Part shown: piece by piece, positions 15,988-23,877 of the stretch | Position numbering within the stretch: the stretch's first letter is position 1 | How the letters are laid out: each line of letters starts with the position of its first letter | Notes under the pieces: model-generated | The model's database searches: none | What the model saw: only the letters and a program-made list of their open reading frames with translations | Told to the model about the DNA's origin: nothing | DNA from: Halotia wernerae | Lineage (GTDB): Bacteria > Cyanobacteriota > Cyanobacteriia > Cyanobacteriales > Nostocaceae | Length of the DNA stretch: 64,000 bases | Assembly (NCBI GenBank): GCA_034931985.1 | Contig: JAYGHB010000016.1 | Span: forward strand, 11,839 to 75,838 | Direction of reading: 5' to 3' | Program-made: the position numbers and the translations under genes

Positions 15988-16533
15988 CTACACGCCTGCA
16001 GGAGCTTTAGCTTTAGTTCCTGCTGCGGGCTTTGTACCATTTGGCTCTAATGCCTGCCCTTCAATAAATGAGCGCAGCATCCAAGCCATCTCTTCATGCT
16101 CTTCCATTAATCCGGTCAAAAAGTCAGCAGTTCCCTCATCATGGAACTTCTCACTACAGTGATCAATATGCTCCCTGAGGTTGCGAATAACCTGCTCGTG
16201 ATCTTGTACAAGATTAGCTACCATCCCTGTGGCGGTGGGGATATCTCCAACGTGTTCCTTTAGGCTAGCCGTCTTGAGAAATCCATCCATTGTACCCAGC
16301 GGATAGCCACCCAAAGCACGGGTTCGCTCTGCCAAGGCATCAATATTCATCGTCAGTTTTTCGTAGTGTTCTTCCCAAAGCTCGTGCAAACTGCGGAACT
16401 GAGGACCGACAACGTCCCAGTGGTACTTTTTGGTTTTCACTAACAGTAGATAAGAATCTGCCAAATCTTGATTCAACAGGTTAATTACACCTTGACGTTG
16501 TTCTTCTGTCAAACCAATGTTTATCGGACGCAT
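15988..16533 (-). CDS. dps: Dps-family ferritin-like DNA-protection protein
   Basis: A 181-residue four-helix Dps protein. Ferroxidase-site residues are visible in 'KTKKYHWDVVGPQFRSLHELWEEHYE' (split), giving the His, Asp and Glu of the interfacial site. 'NIDALAERTRALGGYPLG' and the C-terminal helix 'LMEEHEEMAWMLRSFIEG' complete the fold. The Lys/Pro/Ala-rich tail (KPAAGTKAKAPAGV) is longer than in minimal Dps proteins. Such proteins oxidise Fe(II) with H2O2 and store iron, protecting DNA. It lies in a stress cluster with CsbD and ChaB proteins. Nostoc has several Dps paralogues and I cannot say which one this is. Confidence 0.9.
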   Translation of the reverse strand: MRPINIGLTEEQRQGVINLLNQDLADSYLLLVKTKKYHWDVVGPQFRSLHELWEEHYEKLTMNIDALAERTRALGGYPLGTMDGFLKTASLKEHVGDIPTATGMVANLVQDHEQVIRNLREHIDHCSEKFHDEGTADFLTGLMEEHEEMAWMLRSFIEGQALEPNGTKPAAGTKAKAPAGV

Positions 16534-16736
16534 TGCTTTCTATCCCTAACTGAACTTATCTCTTAAGTTCACAAAAATTAGACATAATACACATCAACCA
16601 GAGGAAAGATTCTCCAATAACAAATATTTACAACTCAGGTTGCTATTTATCTGTATCTTCTAATAGATAAAATCATCTAAATGATTGACAAATAATTTTT
16701 TTAGGCTTTATTGTTTTATCTAAACAAGATGGCAGT

Positions 16737-16767
16737 AGACATCTTGATATGAGCAATCAAGATGTCT
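16737..16767. terminator. Hairpin downstream of the exported Lti-like gene
   Basis: An 11-bp perfect inverted repeat AGACATCTTGA / TCAAGATGTCT with a 9-nt loop, 78 bp past the stop of the minus-strand gene at 16845. There is no T-run, so its strength as a terminator is uncertain. The rest of the 310-bp spacer up to dps is AT-rich and without a gene. Confidence 0.45.
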
Positions 16768-16844
16768 ATCTTCAAAAGAAAGTAAATCTGTCTGTCTACA
16801 AAAAGGTTTCGTGGATGAAGAGTAATTAATTCTTGGTATTATTA

Positions 16845-17204
16845 CTACTTATTGCCTGTGACTTTTCCTAGAAAATTCTTTACTTCATCTTCAACACTAG
16901 TTGCACTCTGAGAATTTTCAGGACGATTCATCTTATCAATATCAGCATCACCTTGAACTTCATTTAGTCCTTTATTAGACTCCTCTTGAACCTTTTTCAA
17001 TCCAGGTGGTTTTGATTTTGCTAGTTCATCAGTTTTTTTCTGAGTTTCAAGGAGTTGTGTAGGGCCTTCGGTAGGATTACTTTGATAGCTATCGATTGCA
17101 AAAGCAGGAACCGCACTAGACAATAACAGTAATGCACAGGTAAAAGCCACAATTAAGAAACGCACTGGACGTAAGGTAGATGAAACAACAGTAAAAATCT
17201 TCAT
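16845..17204 (-). CDS. Small exported protein, low-temperature-induced (Lti)-like
   Basis: A 119-residue protein with a clear signal peptide: a basic start, the hydrophobic core 'FLIVAFTCALLLLSSAVPAF', and cleavage after AFA. A polar, Lys/Asn/Glu-rich, probably disordered mature part of ~80 residues follows ('GLKKVQEESNKGLNEVQGD'). GAGGATTG lies ahead of the ATG at 17204; the frame also offers a TTG two codons earlier. Similar small secreted proteins are found beside Dps genes in Nostoc and have been called low-temperature-induced, but function is unknown. Confidence 0.7.
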   Translation of the reverse strand: MKIFTVVSSTLRPVRFLIVAFTCALLLLSSAVPAFAIDSYQSNPTEGPTQLLETQKKTDELAKSKPPGLKKVQEESNKGLNEVQGDADIDKMNRPENSQSATSVEDEVKNFLGKVTGNK

Positions 17205-18174
17205 TTGCAATCCTCAAATAACAGCTTCAACAACACAGGACTAGTAAATATAGATAGAAGCTTAGCCTTAATTAGGGTAAAATTAATTCACCAAACTATC
17301 AACTTATGCTTTTATCATTTAAGTCCTTTGGCAGTAAAACTTTGGTTGAAATAAATATCTTTTGTATTTCGCTTTACTATAAGTAATAAGCTAGAATAAA
17401 CTAAATACTTATAGATATTACTACTTTTTACAGTAAAGATATTCTTCAATCAAATTTCACCTGATCCATTTTTACTTGTAAAAGACTAACACCTGCATCG
17501 ACCTGTAGAATGAAGTTAATTTGATTTATATTTACTACAAAATCATTCTTTAGGTATATCGACTTGTACACAATCGAGTCTGCTGAATAACTTCGCTAGC
17601 CAAACGACTCATAAATATGATCAAACTGCACGTCAAAAGCGATCGCTTAAACAACATGTATGTTTTGAAAGTATCCTTTCATGCTTGATATACATAAGTG
17701 TGTGTATTAATTAATGTGGGTGATTGTAGAAGACTTTTGAAAATTCTTCTAGCTCGCATCTAACGAAATCCCTTAGCAGCAAGGGAAAAGTAGGTGGTCA
17801 TCTGAGTTAGGTGATGTAAGTCGGGCAGTGCCTGCAATTGCTGTTTGACCTCAGAATCCCCCGAATTTAATTCGGGTGAGTATGTCAATATATTTGGCGT
17901 GCCAGCAACGGTAAGCACTATGGAGCAGACGTAAATGGTAATATCAGCAACTCCGAGCAGATGATTGGAACCAAGAAAACGATGCCGTTGCAAAGCCGAG
18001 CTATTTCTGGAATAGATGCAGCAAAGCTTGGTGATGCACATTGGGCAGACAAAATTACCGATTGCTACAGGATTGGTAAAAGAATTAACAAAAAGCTAAA
18101 ACCCTCCGCACCAGCAATCGGTGGTGGATTCTGGTGCATCTTTCCTGGTCAACAAACAGACTTTACTAACTAAC
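17205..18174. other. AT-rich spacer with remnants of mobile DNA
   Basis: No intact gene is supported. 17205-17750 is AT-rich with nothing recognisable. At 17850-17893 there is a right-end-like signature of IS200/IS605 elements: a CCCCCGAATTTAATTCGGG hairpin followed by GAGTATGTCAA. From about 17900 to 18173 the plus strand is open and reads 'SNGKHYGADVNGN...'. This faintly recalls the C-terminus of TnpB proteins but cannot be assigned with confidence. Confidence 0.4.
17850..17893 (+). mobile_element. Possible right-end relic of an IS200/IS605-type element
   Basis: Text of the form GAATCCCC(C)-hairpin-GAGTATGTCAA matches the subterminal palindrome and end of cyanobacterial IS200/IS605-family elements, and resembles the better-preserved end at 63945-63986. 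No transposase gene survives next to it. Confidence 0.4.
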
Positions 18175-18591
18175 ATGAATCAATCCAAAGAATTGAAGGA
18201 GTTGTTTGACAAGTCCCAGGCTTGTATTTATATGTCGCTTGAAGGCATTAATATTTCGTCTGACGATTTAATCGTAGGTGAACTTGCAACTACATTGGTT
18301 TTGCATTGTGAAATAGACAATACATCTAATCAACGAGAATATCCTAAACCGGGTAACAGATTAGATAACTATCACGTCAATAGAGAAACAGGAACTTGGT
18401 ACACAACACCATCTCACTGGGTTGTTTGGCGAGTCGAAACTTTTAATTCTGCTGATGAGAATCAAGTAATGCAAGAAGTGGTAATTGCTTGGTGCAAGAA
18501 AGAACTTGTTGCACCAAGCAATTACGCAAAAATGGACAAAAAGCTTAATTTATCGAACCGCCAAGATGCCAAGAACGCCAAGAATTGGTAG
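18175..18591 (+). CDS. Hypothetical protein whose C-terminus is repeat-encoded
   Basis: 138 residues from ATG 18175; not a family I recognise. Residues 1-~115 look like a compact alpha/beta protein with several Trp ('TGTWYTTPSHWVVWRVE'). The last ~23 residues (NYAKMDKKLNLSNRQ...) are read from a small palindromic element at 18522-18607. Residues just before it are encoded by one arm of a 17-bp perfect inverted repeat, at 18481-18497 and 18509-18525. The native C-terminus has therefore been replaced. A good terminator follows at 18642-18665, so the gene is probably still transcribed. No partner gene is visible. Confidence 0.55.
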   Translation: MNQSKELKELFDKSQACIYMSLEGINISSDDLIVGELATTLVLHCEIDNTSNQREYPKPGNRLDNYHVNRETGTWYTTPSHWVVWRVETFNSADENQVMQEVVIAWCKKELVAPSNYAKMDKKLNLSNRQDAKNAKNW

Positions 18592-18607
18592 AGCGTGCGT
18601 AAGTCCT
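18522..18607. mobile_element. Small palindromic element, left end rearranged
   Basis: The right terminal repeat TGCGTAAGTCCT (18596-18607) and interior match the element at 7724-7857. The left end is cut to TTACGCA at 18522, where the partner has AGGACTTACGCA. The missing bases were replaced by the second arm of a 17-bp inverted duplication. It lacks the 46-bp nested palindrome found in the 7724 copy. Confidence 0.8.
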
Positions 18608-18641
18608 AGCACAAAACTAAGCTTTGTTCAATAATTAATTT

Positions 18642-18665
18642 GCCTGCAAAGCGCAGGCTTTTTTA
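18642..18665 (+). terminator. Rho-independent terminator
   Basis: GCCTGC / GCAGGC stem with loop AAAGC, followed by TTTTTT. It is placed 50 bp after the stop at 18591. Confidence 0.75.
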
Positions 18666-18748
18666 TGACTTATAAATCAACAGCTAGGTCTATCTCTGAT
18701 TTAAAAGCACATGCACATTTGGTTTTGACGTGTTTATTTTTATGTAAT

Positions 18749-19165
18749 TCATTCGCTCATCACAGAAGCACAAGCTTGAGCTTCTTGCCAAAGTTTATGC
18801 AAAAAGAACTCGGCGCGTGAAGCGAAGCTATCGCCGTTAGGCGAATCATTCATAGTGGTGACAAACACACCCACAACATCCTCAGAACCATCTGATAACC
18901 AAGAACCCCTCAAGGTGACTTCTATATACTCATGATCACAAGCGCACAAGGCAATGATTTCACTATCATCTCGCTTCACCTCAGTTCTGAGCAAATCTAC
19001 TCCCGGTAAATCGACAGGTAGCAAAAAGGAAGCAGTACTAGGTTCAACGCACAAACTTTGCCCAACGCGCAGTGCCAAAATCACTCGCTGTGCCACCCAT
19101 TCCTCTAGTGACTGAGTGAGATACTCTAAATAAAAGCTCCCTTCGGTATAAGTTAATTTCAGCAT
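18749..19165 (-). CDS. Conserved cyanobacterial hypothetical protein with in-frame dispersed repeat
   Basis: A 138-residue soluble protein ('MLKLTYTEGSFYLEYLTQSLEE' split; two Cys in 'ALCACDHEYIEV'). I do not recognise a named domain, but the even codon use and the clear start support a real gene. Residues ~107-119 (SPNGDSFASRA) are encoded by a segment at 18811-18847. That segment resembles the Nostoc small-dispersed-repeat family (GCGATAGCTTCGCTTCACGC text). The repeat therefore appears to have been inserted in frame between 'VFVTTMND' and 'EFFLHKLW' without breaking the gene. Confidence 0.65.
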   Translation of the reverse strand: MLKLTYTEGSFYLEYLTQSLEEWVAQRVILALRVGQSLCVEPSTASFLLPVDLPGVDLLRTEVKRDDSEIIALCACDHEYIEVTLRGSWLSDGSEDVVGVFVTTMNDSPNGDSFASRAEFFLHKLWQEAQACASVMSE

Positions 19166-19210
19166 TCCTTAGGCTCTCCTGTTATTCCAGGTTTGCTTGC
19201 ACATCTTAAT

Positions 19211-19246
19211 AAAAAACCCCCGCTTCTTGTTTAGGTGAAGCAGGGG
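19211..19246 (-). terminator. Strong terminator on the minus strand
   Basis: Read on the minus strand, CCCC-TGCTTC pairs with GAAGC-GGGG (one bulged base), followed by TTTTTTATT. It marks the end of a minus-strand transcript coming from the 19276-19524 ORF. Confidence 0.75.
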
Positions 19247-19275
19247 TAAGAAATTGACCAAAAATTTCTCTGGTC

Positions 19276-19524
19276 TTATATCAGTACAGTATTCCTTCGT
19301 CTGTACCTCCCGCTTCTTTCACTTAATTGTGGTTTTACATTCAGCCCACTAATGCTGAGATATCTAAAATCATAATTACCCTTTCTAATTTGCCGATAAC
19401 TTCGGCTACCATCACCCATAAATAAATACTCCACTCCCACAGCGGCTGATTCCCAACTGGCTCGGCAATTGGTAGCACTAAAAGAAGCAGAGATGGGGTA
19501 AATGGATTTCACAAAAAGTTTCAC
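19276..19524 (-). CDS. Small hypothetical protein
   Basis: 82 residues from a GTG at 19524 ('MKLFVKSIYPISASFS'). It is basic and Ser/Arg-rich at the C-terminus ('SERSGRYRRRNT'), with no recognised domain. The strong minus-strand terminator 30-65 bp behind it argues that this stretch is transcribed. An alternative reading is a ~310-nt non-coding RNA from this region. It is divergent from the RHH-like gene at 19593. Confidence 0.45.
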   Translation of the reverse strand: MKLFVKSIYPISASFSATNCRASWESAAVGVEYLFMGDGSRSYRQIRKGNYDFRYLSISGLNVKPQLSERSGRYRRRNTVLI

Positions 19525-19592
19525 CTATTGAACATTCCTTTAAACATACTACACTTGTATTACTATCCTGTCTATACCTTTAAGGAGAAAAA

Positions 19593-19931
19593 ATGATGCA
19601 TACCATCGCTCGCACACCAACCACCGAGATGGAAGTTACTAGTATTCGCTTAGAGCGAGAACTTAAAGATAAACTCAAAGAGATAGCTGGCAATCAAGGG
19701 TATCAAGCTCTGATCCGAGATATTCTTTGGAATTATGTCCAGCAAAAGTCAGGTGAGTGGAAACCCCGATTTTCACGAGCCGATATTCGAGCTAGTATAG
19801 CGGCCACATCTCAGCAAGAAGAACGTTGTGTACTCACAGGTCAACTAATTCCACCTCAACAACCGATGTTGTTAGGATTAACGAAAAACGGCGATATGGT
19901 TCCTCTCAGTGTCGAGAGTTTGGCTGCATAG
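19593..19931 (+). CDS. Conserved cyanobacterial protein with ribbon-helix-helix-like N-terminus
   Basis: A 112-residue protein. Residues ~14-55 ('EVTSIRLERELKDKLKEIAG', 'YQALIRDILWNYVQQ') have the strand-helix-helix pattern of RHH DNA-binding domains. The C-terminal half ('RCVLTGQLIPPQQPMLLGL') looks like a small zinc-ribbon-like or beta fold with a single Cys. AAGGAG stands 8 bp before the ATG. It could be a transcription factor or an antitoxin-like protein; no toxin partner is adjacent. The 11-bp inverted repeat at 19944-19989 may end its transcript. Confidence 0.65.
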   Translation: MMHTIARTPTTEMEVTSIRLERELKDKLKEIAGNQGYQALIRDILWNYVQQKSGEWKPRFSRADIRASIAATSQQEERCVLTGQLIPPQQPMLLGLTKNGDMVPLSVESLAA

Positions 19932-19943
19932 CCTTTGATTTTG

Positions 19944-19989
19944 ATGAATGCAGCTCAGTTGCCTTCATGAGTAACTAGGCTGCATTCAT
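19944..19989 (+). terminator. Hairpin after the RHH-like gene
   Basis: ATGAATGCAGC pairs with GCTGCATTCAT (11 bp, 24-nt loop) starting 13 bp after the stop. No T-run follows. Confidence 0.35.
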
Positions 19990-20690
19990 ACATTCAGCTT
20001 CATCTATCTGTAATCCAAATGCCACTTATAATAAAACTTAGAGGTTATATAGTCATAAAACTTAAATAAAGCTATTCTTGACCAAATAGTTATACTTGAT
20101 AAAATTGAATTCCAGTTCTAGGAAAATAATACTTAACAAAAGGAAAACATCGACTTAATTATAAGTAAATCATTATAGAGAATAGGAGCTAAACAAAGAT
20201 ATAAAGTAATTATGGGGATTAGATCTTGATTGATCAGCTATCCAAAATTTTCTGTATTTCTACTGGCATAATGCTTGACTATTAATTCAGACTAATTAGG
20301 AGGATGGCTATTATCTAGGATAAGCAGGGTTAAAAATAATACTCTTTTATGTATTTGTAACCGTATTAATGCGGCTTTTGTTTTTATCTTGTCGCTCCAA
20401 TTCTAGAAGAATTACGGTTTATGTATAGTTATAGACAGGATATCCTAGACCAAAGTTAATCAACCAAGTCTGCACAAATCGCCTACATGTCAGCTTGATC
20501 AAGCACTTTAACGTATTTTAAATATTTTAAAACGTATGTAATACCTTATTTAATATACCAGTATGTTGGTTATTTTTATAGAAAAAGGCTACAACAGCTA
20601 AAAGAAAGTTTTAAGAAAAAATTTTTAATTCATCAAGTGGAGCAACACCACTAAAACAGAAGAACATGCCAAGAACTTGGGTGCAAAAAA
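19990..20690. other. AT-rich spacer, no gene seen
   Basis: About 700 bp of AT-rich sequence with many stops in all frames. It presumably holds the promoter and 5' leader of the kinase gene at 20691. I see no RNA gene or repeat that I can support. Confidence 0.5.
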
Positions 20691-22751
20691 ATGAGGTCAT
20701 TATTTAAGGGTGTGCCAGCAATGAAAAAGCGTTTATCACTGCCGTCACCGTGTCCAAATGACCTAGAGCAACTACAATCATACCCGATCAAGCTGATGCA
20801 GCATCAGGAAGAACTAGCCCACCAGTTGACACAAAGGATTAACCACATTATTGCCAGTAGCCCAGCCACGGCGATAATGCTACAAGAGATTGCTCAATTG
20901 TTAGGAGTTGCCTTCAAAGTAGATTGTTGTTGCTTAGTTACAGTCACAAGCGAAGTGTCAGGCGAAGCTACTACTGCGAATTGGTGTTCTGATGAATATT
21001 TAGAGATGCCACACTCCAGTGAAATATTCTCTATGGAACAGTTACTGATGGACTTACCAGTAGTACAATGTGCTGCTGAAACGTTGACCATAGAGGACAT
21101 CTCTACAATTCAAAACAGTTTGGTAGTTGGATGTCAATACTTACCACTACCAATCAAAACAGTTTTGGCAATTCCGGCTCGGTTTGGGGGCAAAAATAGT
21201 GGGGTAATTAGTCTGATCAAATTCCAACCTGATGATTGGAGTGAATCAGAAAAACAATTGTTAAAATCGGTAGAGTCTTCTTGTGCGATCGCTTTTTCTC
21301 AGGTAGCACAAGCACAGTTAATTGCTAGTCAACAGCAGCATTTGCAAAAGACTAACCAACATCAAAACTTGATTAAGCAATTAACGGTACTGAGTCGTAC
21401 TAACTTGGAGTTAAATCAGATGCTCCAGTTAGCGATCGCTTCTACTGCCGAATCTCTCCAGGCAGATCGAGGTTTGCTCATCCTGCTGAAATATACAGAT
21501 CCATTATTTAGGTTTCAGCCGAAAAAACAAATTCCCAATGCCAAAGCTACCGTTGTTGGCGAATGGAATCGGGAATTGCCAACCCTCCGCCCCGATAAAA
21601 TAGAAGGATTGGAGCAGTCATTCTCTGTTTTAGACTGTGGTTTAGGTCAGCGTGCCTTCACAGAACCTGGAAAACCAGTCATCATAGACTATACAGATTT
21701 TCAAGATACATCAACAGCTGCTCCCTTATTTGCAGTTCAGGTATTACCTGCGGTGCTGTTAGTGCCATTAGAAAATCAAGGCAAGATTTTAGGATTTTTG
21801 GTGTTACAGCAAGCAGAGGCTCGCAGTTGGCAACTAGCAGAATTAAATCTTGTGGAAATGGTCTGTGCCCAAGTAAGTAATGCCATAATTCAGTCACAGA
21901 CATTGCGACAAGTACAGACTCTAGTAGATGATCGCACGGCGAAGCTCAAAAGTAGCCTGGAACTCCAGGGAAAATTACATGAAAGAACACGGCAATATGT
22001 TGAGCAGTTGCGAGAACTCAATGAACTCAAAGATGAATTTCTCAGCAACATGAGCGATCGCTTGCGCTACCCCCTGACAAATATGCTGATGTCGATCAAG
22101 AATTTACGTCTGCCGGGAATAGCCCCAGACCGTCAGGTTAGATATTTGGATATTCTAGAGCAAGAATGTACTAAAGAAATTAATTTAATTAATGATTTGC
22201 TGACACTCCAAAAACTAGAGTCTCACCAAGAATCGCCGCAATTTGAAACTCTTAATTTAAATTCTAAAATTCAGGAATTAGGCGTATCTTTTGAGAAAAA
22301 GTTGATAGATAAAGGATTAAGCATAACCGTAGATTTGCCAGAGGAGCCGTTAAAATTACAAACCGAGTTAGATAGTTTTAACCGCATCATACAAGAGTTG
22401 TTAACTAATGCTTGTAAATACTCAGAGCGCGAGACTGTTGTTAACTTGCAAGCTTTTCACCGACTTGAGAAACAAATCGATCAAGTTATTATTAAGGTAA
22501 CTAACACAGGGCGTGGCATCTCTGAAGAAGAAGCAACCTACATTTTTGATCGGTTCCGTCGTGGTAAAGGTCGCTGGACACCAGGTACTGGCTTAGGACT
22601 GGCTTTAGTTAAGTCCTTAGTACAGCATTTAAATGGGGAGATTACAGTTGAGAGTGCTTCAATCTCAGATTCTCAACTGAGCGAGATTTGCTTTACCCTG
22701 ACATTGCCCCAATTTTCTGACGAAAGCAAACCATATTCTGAAAGTGACTGA
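20691..22751 (+). CDS. GAF-GAF hybrid sensor with degenerate histidine kinase domain
   Basis: 686 residues. There are two GAF-like sensor domains (~35-205 and ~235-410), a coiled coil (~420-450), a HisKA-like dimerisation helix, and a HATPase_c domain (~540-680). The ATP-binding boxes are intact: 'IIQELLTNACKYSE' (N), 'VTNTGRGISEEEA' (G1) and 'FRRGKGRWTPGTGLGLALV' (G2). The phospho-acceptor motif, normally S-H-E-L-R-x-P, reads 'MSDRLRYPLTN'. The His is Asp456, encoded inside a GCGATCGC octamer. It therefore should not autophosphorylate in the usual way. The stop overlaps the next gene's GTG by 8 bp, so the pair is translationally coupled. An alternative start is the ATG at 20721. Confidence 0.85.
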   Translation: MRSLFKGVPAMKKRLSLPSPCPNDLEQLQSYPIKLMQHQEELAHQLTQRINHIIASSPATAIMLQEIAQLLGVAFKVDCCCLVTVTSEVSGEATTANWCSDEYLEMPHSSEIFSMEQLLMDLPVVQCAAETLTIEDISTIQNSLVVGCQYLPLPIKTVLAIPARFGGKNSGVISLIKFQPDDWSESEKQLLKSVESSCAIAFSQVAQAQLIASQQQHLQKTNQHQNLIKQLTVLSRTNLELNQMLQLAIASTAESLQADRGLLILLKYTDPLFRFQPKKQIPNAKATVVGEWNRELPTLRPDKIEGLEQSFSVLDCGLGQRAFTEPGKPVIIDYTDFQDTSTAAPLFAVQVLPAVLLVPLENQGKILGFLVLQQAEARSWQLAELNLVEMVCAQVSNAIIQSQTLRQVQTLVDDRTAKLKSSLELQGKLHERTRQYVEQLRELNELKDEFLSNMSDRLRYPLTNMLMSIKNLRLPGIAPDRQVRYLDILEQECTKEINLINDLLTLQKLESHQESPQFETLNLNSKIQELGVSFEKKLIDKGLSITVDLPEEPLKLQTELDSFNRIIQELLTNACKYSERETVVNLQAFHRLEKQIDQVIIKVTNTGRGISEEEATYIFDRFRRGKGRWTPGTGLGLALVKSLVQHLNGEITVESASISDSQLSEICFTLTLPQFSDESKPYSESD

Positions 22752-23352
22752 ACAACACAACACCATAGAAGATTTTGATCTCATCACCCTTGGTGAGGAC
22801 ACCAGCCTAGAAGATTCTTTGACTGCTAATATGGGTGATTTGCCAGCTGTAGCAGTCCAAATTGAGAAAATAGCAGAACGACAGCGGCAAATTACTGCTA
22901 ATGTGCAAATTCCCCACTCCGTTGAGCAAATCTGGAAGGTGCTTACAGATTACGAAGCCCTAGTTGATTTCATACCAAGCCTTGCCAAAAGTCGCTTGCT
23001 TGAGCATCCTAATGGTGGTATTCGACTTGAACAAATAGGCTCTCAGCGCCTACTAAATTTTAACTTTCATGCGCGCGTGGTTTTAGATCTAGAAGAATGT
23101 TTCCCCCAAGCAATTAATTTCCAAATGGTAGAGGGAGATTTCAAAGGCTTTTCTGGTCGCTGGTGTCTAGAGCCTTATTCCCTTAGTGAGCGTGTAGGAA
23201 CAAATCTCTGTTACACCATCCAAGTTTGGCCTAAACGAACTATGCCAGTGGGTATTATTGAACGTCGCCTCAGCAATGACCTGCGGTTAAATCTTTTAGC
23301 TATTCACCAACGTGTGGAACAGTTAGCCAACTCAAATTTTGAGCCTTTATAG
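22744..23352 (+). CDS. SRPBCC / cyclase-dehydrase (START-like) family protein
   Basis: A 202-residue protein. After a ~45-residue acidic N-terminus comes a polyketide-cyclase/COQ10-type SRPBCC domain: 'ITANVQIPHSVEQIWKVLTD', 'FIPSLAKSRLLEH', 'FSGRWCLEP' and 'VGIIERRLSNDLRLNLLAI'. Such domains bind lipids, quinones or other hydrophobic ligands in a deep cavity. It is coupled to the degenerate kinase upstream by an 8-bp overlap with GTG start. Together they might act as a ligand-binding module plus a signalling scaffold; that is inference. Confidence 0.8.
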   Translation: MTEQHNTIEDFDLITLGEDTSLEDSLTANMGDLPAVAVQIEKIAERQRQITANVQIPHSVEQIWKVLTDYEALVDFIPSLAKSRLLEHPNGGIRLEQIGSQRLLNFNFHARVVLDLEECFPQAINFQMVEGDFKGFSGRWCLEPYSLSERVGTNLCYTIQVWPKRTMPVGIIERRLSNDLRLNLLAIHQRVEQLANSNFEPL

Positions 23353-23448
23353 CAAAGGTCAAGTACCTTAGGACATCAGAAGGGTTAAGTACTCAACAAA
23401 GAGCTTAAACTCCTTGTCCTAACTGATGTGGCAATTGCTATACTTTAC

Positions 23449-23539
23449 AGGACTTACGCATGGGTAACGGAAAAACTAACCACAGAGGACGCAGGGGACA
23501 CAGAGAAATAAGAGTTTGAGAGTTTTTTGCGTAAGTCCT
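23449..23539. mobile_element. Small palindromic element (AGGACTTACGCA ends)
   Basis: A 12-bp perfect inverted repeat at 23449-23460 and 23528-23539. The interior differs from the 7724/18522 copies and contains 'ACCACAGAGGACGCAGGGG'-like text common in cyanobacterial intergenic repeats. It lies between the SRPBCC gene and tRNA-Glu. Confidence 0.8.
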
Positions 23540-23582
23540 ACTTTTAGTAAAACCCATGAAAAAGTAAAGACTTAATAAAATA

Positions 23583-23612
23583 CAAAGTCTGGTTTTTCGA
23601 GTACCAGACTTA
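23583..23612 (-). terminator. Terminator of tRNA-Glu
   Basis: On the minus strand AAGTCTGGT pairs with ACCAGACTT across a 9-nt A-rich loop, followed by TGTATTTTATT. It starts 20 bp past the tRNA 3' end. Confidence 0.65.
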
Positions 23613-23631
23613 TGGTTTTTTCTTCCTTAAA

Positions 23632-23704
23632 TACCCCCAGGGGAATTCGAATCCCCGTTACCTCCGTGAAAGGGAGGTGTCCTAGGCCTCTAGACGATGG
23701 GGGC
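23632..23704 (-). tRNA. trnE: tRNA-Glu (anticodon UUC)
   Basis: The 73-nt cloverleaf is readable on the minus strand. The acceptor is GCCCCCA / TGGGGGT with a G1-U72 pair. The D arm contains TCGTCTAGAGGCCTAGGACA. The anticodon stem-loop CCTCC-CTTTCAC-GGAGG carries TTC, and the T arm is CGGGG-ATTCGAAT-CCCC(C). The CCA end is not encoded. In cyanobacteria this tRNA also feeds tetrapyrrole synthesis through glutamyl-tRNA reductase. Confidence 0.95.
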
Positions 23705-23877
23705 ATCAGACTCAGACCTTTTATAAATTAACGAATTTTCTGCTTGATGTCAACAAAATCTGCGAAGAAAGTTTAGGAGGTAGCTAAACTGGTCTTAGTA
23801 ACTGGCGAAGTTGATACCCAAACAAGTTCTAGCGTTGAAATTGGAACTTCAAGAACACAGCGAAAGGCAGATTATGA

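Noticed and set aside
17961..18173. 70-codon plus-strand frame (MIGTKKTMPLQ...)
   Set aside because: No ribosome site. A faint ADVNG motif recalls TnpB C-termini, but the orientation relative to the nearby IS end does not fit, so it is left as unassigned remnant.
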